A stretch of 64,000 nucleotides of DNA from Flavobacterium hydrophilum (lineage in GTDB: Bacteria > Bacteroidota > Bacteroidia > Flavobacteriales > Flavobacteriaceae): assembly GCF_003202405.1 (NCBI RefSeq), contig NZ_QJHL01000009.1, positions 46,978 to 110,977 of the forward strand, given 5' to 3'. Positions 34,129 through 42,911 of this stretch are shown here, piece by piece; position 1 is the first letter of the stretch; each line of letters begins with the position of its first letter. The position numbers were made by a program, and so were the translations under genes. The notes below the pieces were generated by a model. It had not been told where the DNA came from, made no database searches, and worked only from the letters and a program-made list of their open reading frames with translations.

Positions 34129-35106
34129 ATGAATATTACTTCTCAAATAAAGCAGCCTATTTTTAATGAAATGGAACTTTTCGAAAAAAAGTTTCATGAA
34201 TCGATGACTTCAAAGGTTGCATTACTGAACCGTATCACTTATTACATCGTAAACCGAAAAGGAAAACAAATGCGTCCGATGTTTGTTTTTCTGACTGCAA
34301 AAATGGTTTCAGGAGGTATTGTAAACGAAAGAACTTATCGTGGAGCATCGGTAATAGAGCTGATTCATACTGCTACCTTAGTTCACGATGACGTGGTCGA
34401 TGATAGTAACCGTCGCCGTGGATTTTTCTCTATCAATGCACTTTGGAAAAATAAAATTGCTGTTTTGGTTGGTGATTATTTACTTTCAAAAGGACTTTTG
34501 CTTTCAATCGATAATGGGGATTTTGATTTGCTTAAAATCATTTCTGTTGCCGTGCGTGAAATGAGTGAAGGTGAATTGCTTCAGATTGAAAAAGCCCGAA
34601 GACTCGACATTACCGAAGATATTTATTATGAAATCATCCGAAAAAAAACGGCTACGCTTATTGCGGCCTGCTGTGCACTTGGCGCTAAATCGGTAATTGA
34701 AGAAGATGTTCAGGTTGAGAATATGCGTAAATTTGGTGAGCTTATCGGAATGGCTTTTCAAATTAAAGACGATTTATTCGATTACAGCGAAGAAGCTATC
34801 GGTAAACCAACCGGAATCGATATTAAGGAGCAAAAAATGACTTTGCCTTTAATTCATGTTTTGAATACCTGTACCCCACAGGAAAAAAAGTGGCTGATCA
34901 ACTCCATCAAAAACCACAACAAAGACAAAAAGCGTGTAAAAGAAGTGATTGCTTTTGTAAAAAACAACAATGGCCTGGCTTACGCCGAAAATAAAATGGT
35001 CGAATTCCAGCAGGAAGCACTTTCCCTTTTAGAGAATTATGCAGATTCTGAATTCAAAGACGCACTTATTTTGATGGTGAACTACGTTATTGAAAGAAAG
35101 AAATAA
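34129..35106 (+). CDS. ispB: polyprenyl diphosphate synthase (octaprenyl/heptaprenyl type)
   Basis: All-trans long-chain prenyl diphosphate synthase, 325 residues, which makes the side chain of menaquinone. The first aspartate-rich motif DDVVDD is at residues 87-92 followed by SNRRRG, and the second is in QIKDDLFDYSE. KGKQMRPMFVFL carries the isopentenyl diphosphate-binding region. The chain length cannot be fixed from sequence; menaquinone-6 is typical of flavobacteria, so hexaprenyl is plausible. It is a single gene ahead of the ECF sigma cluster. Confidence 0.88.
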   Translation: MNITSQIKQPIFNEMELFEKKFHESMTSKVALLNRITYYIVNRKGKQMRPMFVFLTAKMVSGGIVNERTYRGASVIELIHTATLVHDDVVDDSNRRRGFFSINALWKNKIAVLVGDYLLSKGLLLSIDNGDFDLLKIISVAVREMSEGELLQIEKARRLDITEDIYYEIIRKKTATLIAACCALGAKSVIEEDVQVENMRKFGELIGMAFQIKDDLFDYSEEAIGKPTGIDIKEQKMTLPLIHVLNTCTPQEKKWLINSIKNHNKDKKRVKEVIAFVKNNNGLAYAENKMVEFQQEALSLLENYADSEFKDALILMVNYVIERKK

Positions 35107-35178
35107 TTAGATAATTTGTCAATTATAAAATTAGACAATTGATTTACTTTGTTGTAAATCAGTTTAATATTCTATTGG

Positions 35179-35213
35179 TTGGAATTTGGAATTTAAATTT
35201 TGGAATTTTTTTT
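35179..35213. repeat. GGAATTTGGAATTT-type intergenic element, copy 1
   Basis: Contains three tandem GGAATTT-type units (at 35181, 35188 and 35202) in AT-rich sequence behind the polyprenyl synthase gene. Related copies lie at 42851, 43628, 50712 and 62191. Confidence 0.55.
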
Positions 35214-35297
35214 ATCATCCTCATGCAACCATTTTAAAACTTATCTCGTCTATGCTAATAGAAGTCTGTTAGTAAAACAAAATCTGTACGCTTATTA

Positions 35298-35858
35298 ATG
35301 AAAATTATTCAGTTACATCAGGAAGAAACCAAAATCATAAAGCTGGCTGTCGAAAATAATCGACAGGCACAGCAGCAGATTTATAGTAAGTTTTCTTCTA
35401 AAATGTTAAGCGTGTGCCGACAATATATAAAGGACATTCAGCTGGCAGAAGATGTAATGATAACCGCTTTTATGAAAGTGTTTACCAATTTAAATAAGTT
35501 TGAACACAAAGGAAGTTTTGAAGGGTGGATCCGCCGGATTATGGTAAACGAATGTATTTCGTATTTAAGAGTTCAGAAAAAAGTAAAATTTGCGGAAGAT
35601 GAATTTTTTACCGAAGAAAGCTTTAACGAAATCGACAGTCATTTTACCGTAGATCAGATTCAGTTTTTGATTGATGCTTTGCCGGATGGGTATAAAATGG
35701 TTTTCAATTTATATGCAATTGAAGGTTACAAACACAATGAAATTGCCAAGATGTTGGGGATTAATGAAGGAACATCAAAATCGCAATTATCGCATGCAAG
35801 GAAAATGCTGCAAACACAAATTACTATTTTAAAAAAACAAGAAAATGGAACCGAATAA
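35298..35858 (+). CDS. RNA polymerase ECF-type sigma factor
   Basis: 186 residues with the two sigma domains only, no region 1 or 3. Region 2 is visible in QIYSKFSSKMLSVCRQYI, LAEDVMITAFMKVFTN and FEGWIRRIMVNECISYLR. Region 4 is DALPDGYKMVFNLYAIEGYK with the helix-turn-helix HNEIAKMLGINEGTSKSQLS. It should direct RNA polymerase to a specific promoter set on an envelope signal. The following gene overlaps by 14 nt and encodes a one-helix membrane protein, a typical sigma/anti-sigma pair. Confidence 0.9.
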   Translation: MKIIQLHQEETKIIKLAVENNRQAQQQIYSKFSSKMLSVCRQYIKDIQLAEDVMITAFMKVFTNLNKFEHKGSFEGWIRRIMVNECISYLRVQKKVKFAEDEFFTEESFNEIDSHFTVDQIQFLIDALPDGYKMVFNLYAIEGYKHNEIAKMLGINEGTSKSQLSHARKMLQTQITILKKQENGTE

Positions 35859-36552
35859 TTTTGAAAAGGATTTCCGTGAAAAACTAAATCAGCGTGCTAT
35901 TGAACCAAGCAATAAAGCCTGGGACAGAATAGATGCAATGTTGAGTGTTGTTGAAGAAAACAGACCAAAAAAGAATAGAAAATGGTTGTACATCGCAGCG
36001 AGTGTTTTGGGATTTTTATTGGCTGGAACTTTCTTTTTTAATCAAAATAAAAATACAGTTGAAACGCCAAAGAAAGTTGTTATTGAAGAGAATACTAAAA
36101 AAGATTCCGTTGAAAAACCGGTTTTGAATAATGCTAATTCAACAGAGGCAGAAATTGCTGTTACAGAAAAATATTCAAAGGAAAATTTAAATAAAGAACA
36201 AAAAAAGCGTAATCAAATCTCAAATAAAATTATTAAAAATGAACAAAATCAAATAGCGGAGTCTTCAGTCATCATCAAAAACAATCAGGAAAAACAATCA
36301 ATCAACAATCAAACTGCAATTATCGAAAATCCAAAAAATTCAAATGTCGATCAGTTATTACAAACGGCTGAAAATAATATTGTAGCTGAAAATTCGGCTA
36401 AGCCAAAAACTAAAATAAAAGTCAATGCCAGTGATTTGCTTAATCAGGTCGATGGAGAATTAGAGCTTTCGTTTCGGGAAAAGGTAATTTCAAAAGTCAA
36501 TAAAAACTACCAAACTGTAAAGGTTGCCGTTGCAAATCGAAATCAGGAATAA
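35845..36552 (+). CDS. single-pass membrane protein, probable anti-sigma factor
   Basis: 235 residues. The cytoplasmic N-terminus (NNFEKDFREKLNQRAIEPSN, AWDRIDAML) precedes one transmembrane helix at about 47-66 (WLYIAASVLGFLLAGTFFF). A long Asn/Lys/Gln/Glu-rich, low-complexity periplasmic region follows. The N-terminal region with a conserved AWDRIDAML resembles other flavobacterial sigma-adjacent proteins, but there is no zinc-binding ASD motif (HxxxCxxC). It overlaps the sigma gene by 14 nt, so co-translation and anti-sigma function are inferred. The barrel gene follows 103 nt on. Confidence 0.75.
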   Translation: MEPNNFEKDFREKLNQRAIEPSNKAWDRIDAMLSVVEENRPKKNRKWLYIAASVLGFLLAGTFFFNQNKNTVETPKKVVIEENTKKDSVEKPVLNNANSTEAEIAVTEKYSKENLNKEQKKRNQISNKIIKNEQNQIAESSVIIKNNQEKQSINNQTAIIENPKNSNVDQLLQTAENNIVAENSAKPKTKIKVNASDLLNQVDGELELSFREKVISKVNKNYQTVKVAVANRNQE

Positions 36553-36654
36553 ATTTTTCAAACTCAATGGCAGTGTCAAACTCAATACCAAGTTTAAATC
36601 AGGATATAATAATAGTAATAACAACAATCATCAATCAAAAAATCAAAATCAATC

Positions 36655-37695
36655 ATGAAAAATTTTACCATTTACCTCGTTATTTTAGTCTTTTTATTTG
36701 TCAGTAAAGTGCTGGGACAAGAAACTTTTGAATCAAGGGCAAAACAAATTGCAAATAAAATTGAAAAAATTACTAAAGAGGAAAAAGAAACCCTTAAAAA
36801 AGAAGTCGAAGAAATAAACGTACAGCTTTCAAACGGTGTAATTACCGGTGAACAGGCTGAAAAACGCAAAAAAGAACTGGCTGAGGCGAGAGCTGTAATT
36901 ATCGAAGAGAAAGTAACCCTCGCACAAAATGAACTTAATGATTTGGTTCAGCAAAAAGTCGATGGAAAACTAAAAGAACAGGATTCTACAAAGAAAGGCA
37001 GATTAATAATTCATTGGGATAAAAACGATTGGCACAAAAAAGACTCGATTCGTGGAGAAAAAAGGACTACCTCCCAATTTGTTTTTGCAGCGGGTCTCAA
37101 TAACATAATAGCAGATGGGGAACTGCAGGATTCTAATTATAAGTTTATGGGCTCACATTTTTACGAATGGGGTTTTACTTATAATTCACGATTAATGAAA
37201 AATGATAATTTGCTGCATGCCAAATACGGACTTTCGTTAATGTATAACAATATTCGTCCAACCAATAATCGCAGTTTTGTAGTAAACGGTGATCAGACCG
37301 AGTTAGTAGTCAATCCTGTAAATTTAAAAGAATCACGCTTTAGAAATGTATACTTAGTTGTGCCGGTTCATTTAGAATTTGATTTTACTAAACCTAAAGA
37401 AAGTAACGGAAATACTTATTTCAGAACCCATAAAAGTTTCCGTTTTGGAGTTGGAGGCTATGCCGGTATTAACGTAAAATCGAAACAAATTTTAAAATTT
37501 GAAGAAGATGATTTAAAATATAAAACCACAATAAAAGGCGAATACAATGTAAATAATTTCATTTACGGATTAAGTTCGTACATCGGTTACAAGGAATTGA
37601 GTTTGTATATGAAGTATGATTTGAATCCGTTATTTCAGGATAATTTAATTAAAGAAAATAATATTTCATTAGGTTTGAGATTTGATTTTAATTAA
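36655..37695 (+). CDS. outer-membrane beta-barrel-like protein with coiled-coil N-terminus
   Basis: 346 residues with signal peptide NFTIYLVILVFLFVSKVLG. Residues ~23-110 form a charged coiled coil (KIEKITKEEKETLKKEVEEI, QAEKRKKELAEARAVIIEEK). Residues ~135-346 are beta-strand-rich with alternating aromatic and polar residues (SQFVFAAGLNN, FYEWGFTYNSRLM, FRFGVGGYAGINVKS) and a terminal LGLRFDFN, a plausible barrel C-terminal signal. It lies in the ECF sigma locus and may be its target, with the coil reaching into the periplasm. The upstream intergenic stretch has a direct repeat (TCAAACTCAAT at 36558 and 36576). Confidence 0.7.
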   Translation: MKNFTIYLVILVFLFVSKVLGQETFESRAKQIANKIEKITKEEKETLKKEVEEINVQLSNGVITGEQAEKRKKELAEARAVIIEEKVTLAQNELNDLVQQKVDGKLKEQDSTKKGRLIIHWDKNDWHKKDSIRGEKRTTSQFVFAAGLNNIIADGELQDSNYKFMGSHFYEWGFTYNSRLMKNDNLLHAKYGLSLMYNNIRPTNNRSFVVNGDQTELVVNPVNLKESRFRNVYLVVPVHLEFDFTKPKESNGNTYFRTHKSFRFGVGGYAGINVKSKQILKFEEDDLKYKTTIKGEYNVNNFIYGLSSYIGYKELSLYMKYDLNPLFQDNLIKENNISLGLRFDFN

Positions 37696-37820
37696 GAATG
37701 CAGTTTGGTTAGTTAATAGAAAGCACTTCGAAAGAGGTGTTTTTTTATGCTAAATCATTAAGTTTTAAAAGATGATTTACGTACTTTTACAGGCTCTCAA
37801 CTTTAAAATATTTTTACATT

Positions 37821-39851
37821 TTGATTTCACAAAATACAATTGATACTGTTTTTGAAACTGCTCGTGTAGAGGAGGTTATTGGTGATTTTGTCAATTTAAA
37901 ACGTGCCGGAAGTAACTTTAAAGGTCTGAGTCCATTCTCAGATGAGCGTTCTCCGTCGTTTATGGTGTCGCCTGCAAAAGGAATCTGGAAAGATTTTAGC
38001 ACAGGAAAAGGAGGGAATTCTGTAAAATTCCTCATGGAACATTCACAATTTACCTATCCCGAAGCTATTCGGTACCTGGCCAAAAAATACAATATTGAAA
38101 TTGAAGAGACAGAACAGACAGATGCAGAAAAAGCCATAACTGATGTTCGTGAAAGTATGTATCTGGTTTCAGAATTTGCTGCCAAATATTTTAATGATAC
38201 ACTTTTAAATTCTGAAGAAGGTAAAGCTATTGGATTATCTTATTTTAAAGAAAGAGGCTTTACAAATGAAACCATTAAAAAATTTGGATTAGGATATTCT
38301 CCTGAAACCTGGGATGCACTTACAAAAGAAGCATTAGGAAAAGGATACAAACTGGAATTTCTGGAAAGTACCGGTTTAACCATTGCAAGAGAAGACAGAC
38401 CTTTTGACCGTTTTAAAGGACGTGTAATGTTTCCGATTCATAGTATGTCGGGACGGGTTTTGGGATTTGGAGGACGTATTTTAACTAATGACAAAAAAGC
38501 TGCAAAATACCTGAATTCACCCGAAAGTGATATTTACCATAAAAGTAAAGTGCTTTACGGAATTTTTCAGGCTAAACAGTCAATCGCTAAACAAAATAAT
38601 TGTTATTTGGTTGAAGGTTACACTGATGTCATCCAGTTTAATCAGGCCGGAATTGAGAATGTAGTCGCTTCATCGGGAACAGCCCTGACACCTGATCAGA
38701 TTAGGCTCGTAAATAGATTAACGAGAAATATTACGGTGCTCTTTGATGGTGATGCTGCAGGACTTCGTGCTGCAATACGTGGGATCGATTTGATTCTTGA
38801 AGAAGGAATGAATGTAAGGGTATGTGCATTTCCGGATGGAGAAGATCCTGATAGTTTTGCCAGAAAAAATTCGCATAATGATCTAGTAGCTTATCTGGAG
38901 AATAACAGTAAAGATTTTATCCAGTTTAAAGCTTCCATTTTGATAGGCGAAGCAAAAAACGATCCTATTAAAAAAGCCGATTTGATTCGCGATATGGTTA
39001 CTAGTATTTCTAAAATTCCGGATCGCATCCAGCGTGAAGTATATGTTCAGGAATGCGCCCGAATTATGGATATTTCTGAGCAGGTGCTTGTAAGTACGCT
39101 CGCCCAGTTAACTCAAAAAGAGATTTCTGAAGCCGGTAAAAAACAAAAACAAGAACAAAAAGCTTTTGAAGTTCATAGAAATAATTATCCGCCGGATGAC
39201 CCCAGGTATTACGATGACCCTACTTTTCCTGGAGATATGGAACAGCCGTCTGAAAAAACAGATATTTTGTACGGTTTAGAAAGAAAAATCATTGAAATTT
39301 TATTACTCTACGGAAGTGTTACAGAAAATTTTGAAGACGTTTTCTTAAAAGCTGATGAAGAAGGAAATGTAAAAGAGGTCACAGAAAAAAGGCAGTATAA
39401 AGTTTATGAGAAAGTTTACCTTAGTTTGCAGGAAGACGAGGTAGAATTATCAAATCAATTATTTCAAAATATTTTTAGTAATATAATTGATTTTTATAAT
39501 CAGAGTGAGACTTTTAGCTTGGATAAATATTTGATGCACCTACAGCCTGAATTTGCTCAGGAAGTAACAAATATCTTAATGGAAGATGAAAGACTGACCA
39601 TTCATAATTGGGAAGGACAGAATATTTTTCCAAAACACAAAAATGCAACTATAGAGCAGAATGTATCTGATACTATTTTTTCAATGAGATGGTATTTAAT
39701 TTCTAAAATTATCCATGAATTAAAAAATACCTTGTTGAATGATCCGAAGGAAGACAATTCAGAAATATTATCGATGGTTGTTGATTATTCAAAGCTACTT
39801 AATAATTTTTCAAAAAAACTGGGTAGGGTTATCGTTCCTTATCATTCATAA
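37821..39851 (+). CDS. dnaG: DNA primase
   Basis: Makes RNA primers at the replication fork, 676 residues. Domains in order are an N-terminal zinc-ribbon-like fold (1-100), the RNA polymerase domain with TOPRIM (VEGYTDVIQFNQAG, VLFDGDAAGLRAA) and a C-terminal helicase-binding region with a long linker. The zinc ribbon has no ligands: the usual C-H-C-C positions are S37, S40, D58 and T61 (GLSPFSDERSPSF, IWKDFSTGKGGN). Family members in Bacteroidota are expected to share this. It starts with TTG at 37821. The leader has a TACATTTT-like box directly at the start, so the true leader is unclear. Confidence 0.93.
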   Translation: MISQNTIDTVFETARVEEVIGDFVNLKRAGSNFKGLSPFSDERSPSFMVSPAKGIWKDFSTGKGGNSVKFLMEHSQFTYPEAIRYLAKKYNIEIEETEQTDAEKAITDVRESMYLVSEFAAKYFNDTLLNSEEGKAIGLSYFKERGFTNETIKKFGLGYSPETWDALTKEALGKGYKLEFLESTGLTIAREDRPFDRFKGRVMFPIHSMSGRVLGFGGRILTNDKKAAKYLNSPESDIYHKSKVLYGIFQAKQSIAKQNNCYLVEGYTDVIQFNQAGIENVVASSGTALTPDQIRLVNRLTRNITVLFDGDAAGLRAAIRGIDLILEEGMNVRVCAFPDGEDPDSFARKNSHNDLVAYLENNSKDFIQFKASILIGEAKNDPIKKADLIRDMVTSISKIPDRIQREVYVQECARIMDISEQVLVSTLAQLTQKEISEAGKKQKQEQKAFEVHRNNYPPDDPRYYDDPTFPGDMEQPSEKTDILYGLERKIIEILLLYGSVTENFEDVFLKADEEGNVKEVTEKRQYKVYEKVYLSLQEDEVELSNQLFQNIFSNIIDFYNQSETFSLDKYLMHLQPEFAQEVTNILMEDERLTIHNWEGQNIFPKHKNATIEQNVSDTIFSMRWYLISKIIHELKNTLLNDPKEDNSEILSMVVDYSKLLNNFSKKLGRVIVPYHS

Positions 39852-39855
39852 AAAA

Positions 39856-39888
39856 CAAAAGCTCTATATTGAAAAATATAGAGCTTTC
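39856..39888. terminator. bidirectional terminator between dnaG and the response regulator
   Basis: AAAGCTCTATATT (39858-39870) pairs with AATATAGAGCTTT (39875-39887) over a 4-nt loop. Confidence 0.8.
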
Positions 39889-39928
39889 ACATTTCTGATT
39901 CGTTTAAGCAAATCAGTATGGCATTAAT

Positions 39929-40558
39929 TTAAATGATTTCTAAAGTCTTAGCCTTATTAACCAGGTCAACTAAATTAGTTACATTCAATTTAGTCAATAG
40001 TCTTAGTTTATAAGTACTAATTGTTTTTTCGTTCAGGTTTAAAATTTTAGAAATTTCATTGTTTTTCTTACCGTCACTTAAGTAACGTAAAACTTCGATT
40101 TCACGGTTAGAAAGTTTTCTGTACAAACGTTCACTTTTGCTTTGCTTAGCAATAAGTGCCATGTTTTTACGTACAGTTTCGTTAATAATAACTTTTCCTT
40201 CGTGTACCTTAATAATTGAAACACCTAATGTTTCAAGTTTTTCTGTTTTGTGCACATACCCGGAAACTCCAGCTTTGATTGCATTAGGAGCGTACATTTG
40301 CTCGGCCAGATCGCTGAAAATTACAATTTTCGTTTTTGGGAAATTTTTCAGAATCGACTTAACTTCAAAGATGCTTGAAAGACCTTCTAATTCCAGATCC
40401 AGAATCAGGATGTCAATCTCCTTCGTTTGAAGAATGTCTCTTACCATTGAAAAATTACCTACGTTGGCGACAATTGAAATTTGGTCATGGTCTTTAAAAT
40501 ACGACTTAACGCCAAAGTGAGTCACAGGGTGGTTGTCTGCTAGACATACTTTAATCAT
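39929..40558 (-). CDS. LuxR/NarL-family response regulator (orphan)
   Basis: 209 residues. The receiver domain (residues 1-120) has acidic residues at ADNHP and the predicted phosphoacceptor D54 in LILDLELEG, with K in SGYVHKTEKL. The C-terminal HTH (about 140-205) reads KLSNREIEVLRYLSDGKKNN, EISKILNLNEKTISTYKLRL. No histidine kinase gene is nearby, so the input is unknown. The gene is separate from its neighbours nadE and dnaG. Confidence 0.9.
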   Translation of the reverse strand: MIKVCLADNHPVTHFGVKSYFKDHDQISIVANVGNFSMVRDILQTKEIDILILDLELEGLSSIFEVKSILKNFPKTKIVIFSDLAEQMYAPNAIKAGVSGYVHKTEKLETLGVSIIKVHEGKVIINETVRKNMALIAKQSKSERLYRKLSNREIEVLRYLSDGKKNNEISKILNLNEKTISTYKLRLLTKLNVTNLVDLVNKAKTLEII

Positions 40559-40649
40559 AATTTTACCTTTTTAGAATTGTTCATTGTTTTTGGAGCTGTA
40601 AAATTAATAAATAAATTCTGTAGTTTATAGCTGACAAATGTTAAAAATT

Positions 40650-41456
40650 TTATTTTAACGTTTTTGGTATCATACACACAGGTATCTCTTCCATTTTATG
40701 CTTGTTGCTGGTGTTTAAACGTTTATAGATTTCAAAGACAGTTTTTTCTCTGCCGTTATAATCAGTAGCTGTATTTCCTGCTTCTTCGGCCAGCATTGCC
40801 CATTCGAGTTCGTCATAACTTGCACCTAATTGATCTTCATCGGTTCTGTTGTCGCCAAACAAACCATCTGTAGGAGCAGCTGTTAAAATTGAGTTTGGAA
40901 TTGTTAAAAATTCTCCAAGTGCATAAACATCAGACTTCATTAAATCAGCAATCGGACTCAAATCAACTCCTCCGTCTCCGTATTTTGTATAAAAACCAAC
41001 ACCGAAATCTTCTACTTTGTTACCGGTACCTGCAACTAACAAACCATGAATTCCGGCTAAATAATATAAAGAAGTCATTCTCAAACGAGCACGTGTATTT
41101 GCTAATGATAAATTTATTTTCGCTTCTTCTTCTGAAGTAGGAACTGCATTTTTAAAAGCTTCAAAAGTTGCGGTTAGATCTGTTTGTACATCTGAAACAT
41201 TTGGGAAACGTTTTTTTAATTGTTCAATATGTTCTTTTCCTCTTGAAACCTGACTTTCTGCCTGATGAATTGGCATTTCAACACATAGAACCTTTAAGCC
41301 GGTCTGAGCACATAAAGTAGAAGTAACTGCAGAATCAACTCCACCGGAAATTCCAATTACAAAACCATTTACTTTTGCATTCTCAGCATAATTTTTCAGC
41401 CATTCTACAATGTGAGCATTTACTTTTTCTGTTTGAATAGTGCTTTTTTTAGCCAT
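40650..41456 (-). CDS. nadE: NAD(+) synthase, ammonia-dependent
   Basis: Last step of NAD synthesis: amidation of nicotinic acid adenine dinucleotide, via adenylation. 268 residues, so it lacks the N-terminal glutaminase domain of glutamine-dependent forms. The ATP-pyrophosphatase loop GISGGVDSA is at about residues 38-46, and PTDGLFGDNRTDEDQLG carries later conserved residues. The order nadE (divergent), gldB, gldC is shared with F. johnsoniae. It ends about 90 nt upstream of the response regulator's start. Confidence 0.93.
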   Translation of the reverse strand: MAKKSTIQTEKVNAHIVEWLKNYAENAKVNGFVIGISGGVDSAVTSTLCAQTGLKVLCVEMPIHQAESQVSRGKEHIEQLKKRFPNVSDVQTDLTATFEAFKNAVPTSEEEAKINLSLANTRARLRMTSLYYLAGIHGLLVAGTGNKVEDFGVGFYTKYGDGGVDLSPIADLMKSDVYALGEFLTIPNSILTAAPTDGLFGDNRTDEDQLGASYDELEWAMLAEEAGNTATDYNGREKTVFEIYKRLNTSNKHKMEEIPVCMIPKTLK

Positions 41457-41485
41457 AATAATTCAAGTTTTAAGATGTAGGGATG

Positions 41486-41493
41486 TATATTTG
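41486..41493 (+). promoter_or_regulatory. -7 promoter box of gldBC
   Basis: TATATTTG followed by CACA, in the nadE-gldB divergent gap, 61 nt before the gldB ATG. Confidence 0.55.
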
Positions 41494-41554
41494 CACAAAT
41501 ATTTTTAAGTATATGTTTACTTAAGATAAGTAACACAAATCTAATTAAAATAAA

Positions 41555-42511
41555 ATGAAAATATGTCGCTTTGTAGTGGTTCTGTCCCTGTTTTTTTTAT
41601 CCTGTGATCAAAAAAATAAAGTAGAAAAAGCTGTTGAAGAAATTCCGGTTGATATTAAGGTAGAACGTTTTGATAAAGTTTTTTTTGAAACAAAACCGGA
41701 AGATTTAGCAAAAGTAAAAAAACAGTTTCCTTTCTTTTTTCCTGCAGGAAACGATGATGCTGTCTGGGTTCAAAAAATGCAGGAACCAATCTGGAGAGAA
41801 GTTTACACAGAGGTTCAGAAAAAATATTCAAATTTTGAATCTGTTCGTCAGGAATTTAACACGCTTTTTCAGCATGTGAAATATTACTTTCCAAAAACAA
41901 AAACACCAAAAGTTATTACAGTAATAGGCGAGATGGATTATAATGCTAAAGCTATTTATGCGGATAGTCTCGTTATTGTTGCACTGGAATTGTATTTAGG
42001 AAAAGAACATAGGTTTTATCAGTTTCCAGATTACCTGAAACAAAATTTTGAAGAAAAACAAATCATGCCGGATGTTGTTTCGAGTTTTGCATACAGAAAT
42101 ATTCCAGCTTATGACGATAAAAATCTGCTTTCTCAAATGATTTTTGAGGGTAAACAGTTGTATGCCAAAGATGTGCTTTTGCCGGAATATGCAGATGCTG
42201 ACAAAATTGGCTACACACCCGAACAAATAAAATGGTGTGAAGAAAATGAAGCATATATGTGGCGTTATTTTATAGAAAAAGAAATGTTGTATAGTGTAGA
42301 TCCTAAGCTAACAGCCCGTTTTATTGCTCCGGCTCCGTTTTCTAAATTTTATCTCGAAATAGATAATGATTCGCCGGGAAGGGTTGGTGCCTGGATTGGA
42401 TGGCAAATGGTTCGTTCGTATATGAAAAATAATACTGTAACTTTGCCTGAATTATTAAAAACAAATGCAAAAGAAATTTTCGAAAAATCAAAATACAAAC
42501 CTAAGAAATAA
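41555..42511 (+). CDS. gldB: gliding motility lipoprotein GldB
   Basis: 318-residue lipoprotein needed for flavobacterial gliding and the associated secretion machinery. The lipoprotein signal is CRFVVVLSLFFLSCDQK (Cys 17). The body is the GldB domain with VKRFDKVFFET-type start, YWPKTKTPKVITVIGEMDYN-like segment (here YFPKTKTPK...DYN) and IAPAPFSKFYLEIDNDSPGR near the end. Its TAATG overlaps the gldC start, so both are made together. The gene order matches F. johnsoniae. The mechanism is not known, and the protein sits in the cell envelope. Confidence 0.94.
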   Translation: MKICRFVVVLSLFFLSCDQKNKVEKAVEEIPVDIKVERFDKVFFETKPEDLAKVKKQFPFFFPAGNDDAVWVQKMQEPIWREVYTEVQKKYSNFESVRQEFNTLFQHVKYYFPKTKTPKVITVIGEMDYNAKAIYADSLVIVALELYLGKEHRFYQFPDYLKQNFEEKQIMPDVVSSFAYRNIPAYDDKNLLSQMIFEGKQLYAKDVLLPEYADADKIGYTPEQIKWCEENEAYMWRYFIEKEMLYSVDPKLTARFIAPAPFSKFYLEIDNDSPGRVGAWIGWQMVRSYMKNNTVTLPELLKTNAKEIFEKSKYKPKK

Positions 42512-42846
42512 TGTCAAATACAATAAACTCAGAAATTAAATTCAATATAGAATTAGACGAAAACCGTGTGCCTGAAAAACTAACATGGAGTGCTCAGGAT
42601 GGTGGAGTTCAGGCAGAAGAAGCAAAAGCAATTATGTTGTCTATTTGGGACAGCAAAGCCAAAGAAACAATGCGAATTGATTTATGGACAAAAGACATGC
42701 CTGTTGATGAAATGAAAATTTTCTTTCACCAGACTCTAGTAGCGATGTCGGATACTTTCAAGCGCGCTACTGACGACGAAAAAATGTCAGATACAATGAA
42801 AGATTTCTGTGATTATTTTGCAGAAAAACTGGAATTGACCAAGTAA
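42511..42846 (+). CDS. gldC: gliding motility protein GldC
   Basis: Small cytoplasmic protein, 111 residues, known to enhance gliding with GldB in F. johnsoniae. It has the conserved IKFNIELDENRVPEKLTWSA-type start (EIKFNIELDENRVPEKLTW) and AKAIMLSIWDSKAKETMRID. It has no signal or membrane helix. It overlaps gldB by one nucleotide and is followed by a bidirectional terminator shared with the convergent lipoprotein. Confidence 0.94.
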   Translation: MSNTINSEIKFNIELDENRVPEKLTWSAQDGGVQAEEAKAIMLSIWDSKAKETMRIDLWTKDMPVDEMKIFFHQTLVAMSDTFKRATDDEKMSDTMKDFCDYFAEKLELTK

Positions 42847-42850
42847 GACA

Positions 42851-42911
42851 AAATTCCAATAAATAAAATTTCAAATCCTATGATTTACAATCAGGATTTG
42901 AAATTTTTCTT
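42851..42911. terminator. bidirectional terminator / GGAATTT-like palindrome, copy 2
   Basis: The stem AAATTTCAAATCCT (42866-42879) pairs with AGGATTTGAAATTT (42893-42906), followed by T. It overlaps the last codons of the minus-strand lipoprotein. The preceding AAATTCCAAT gives it the family likeness to the other elements. Confidence 0.75.
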
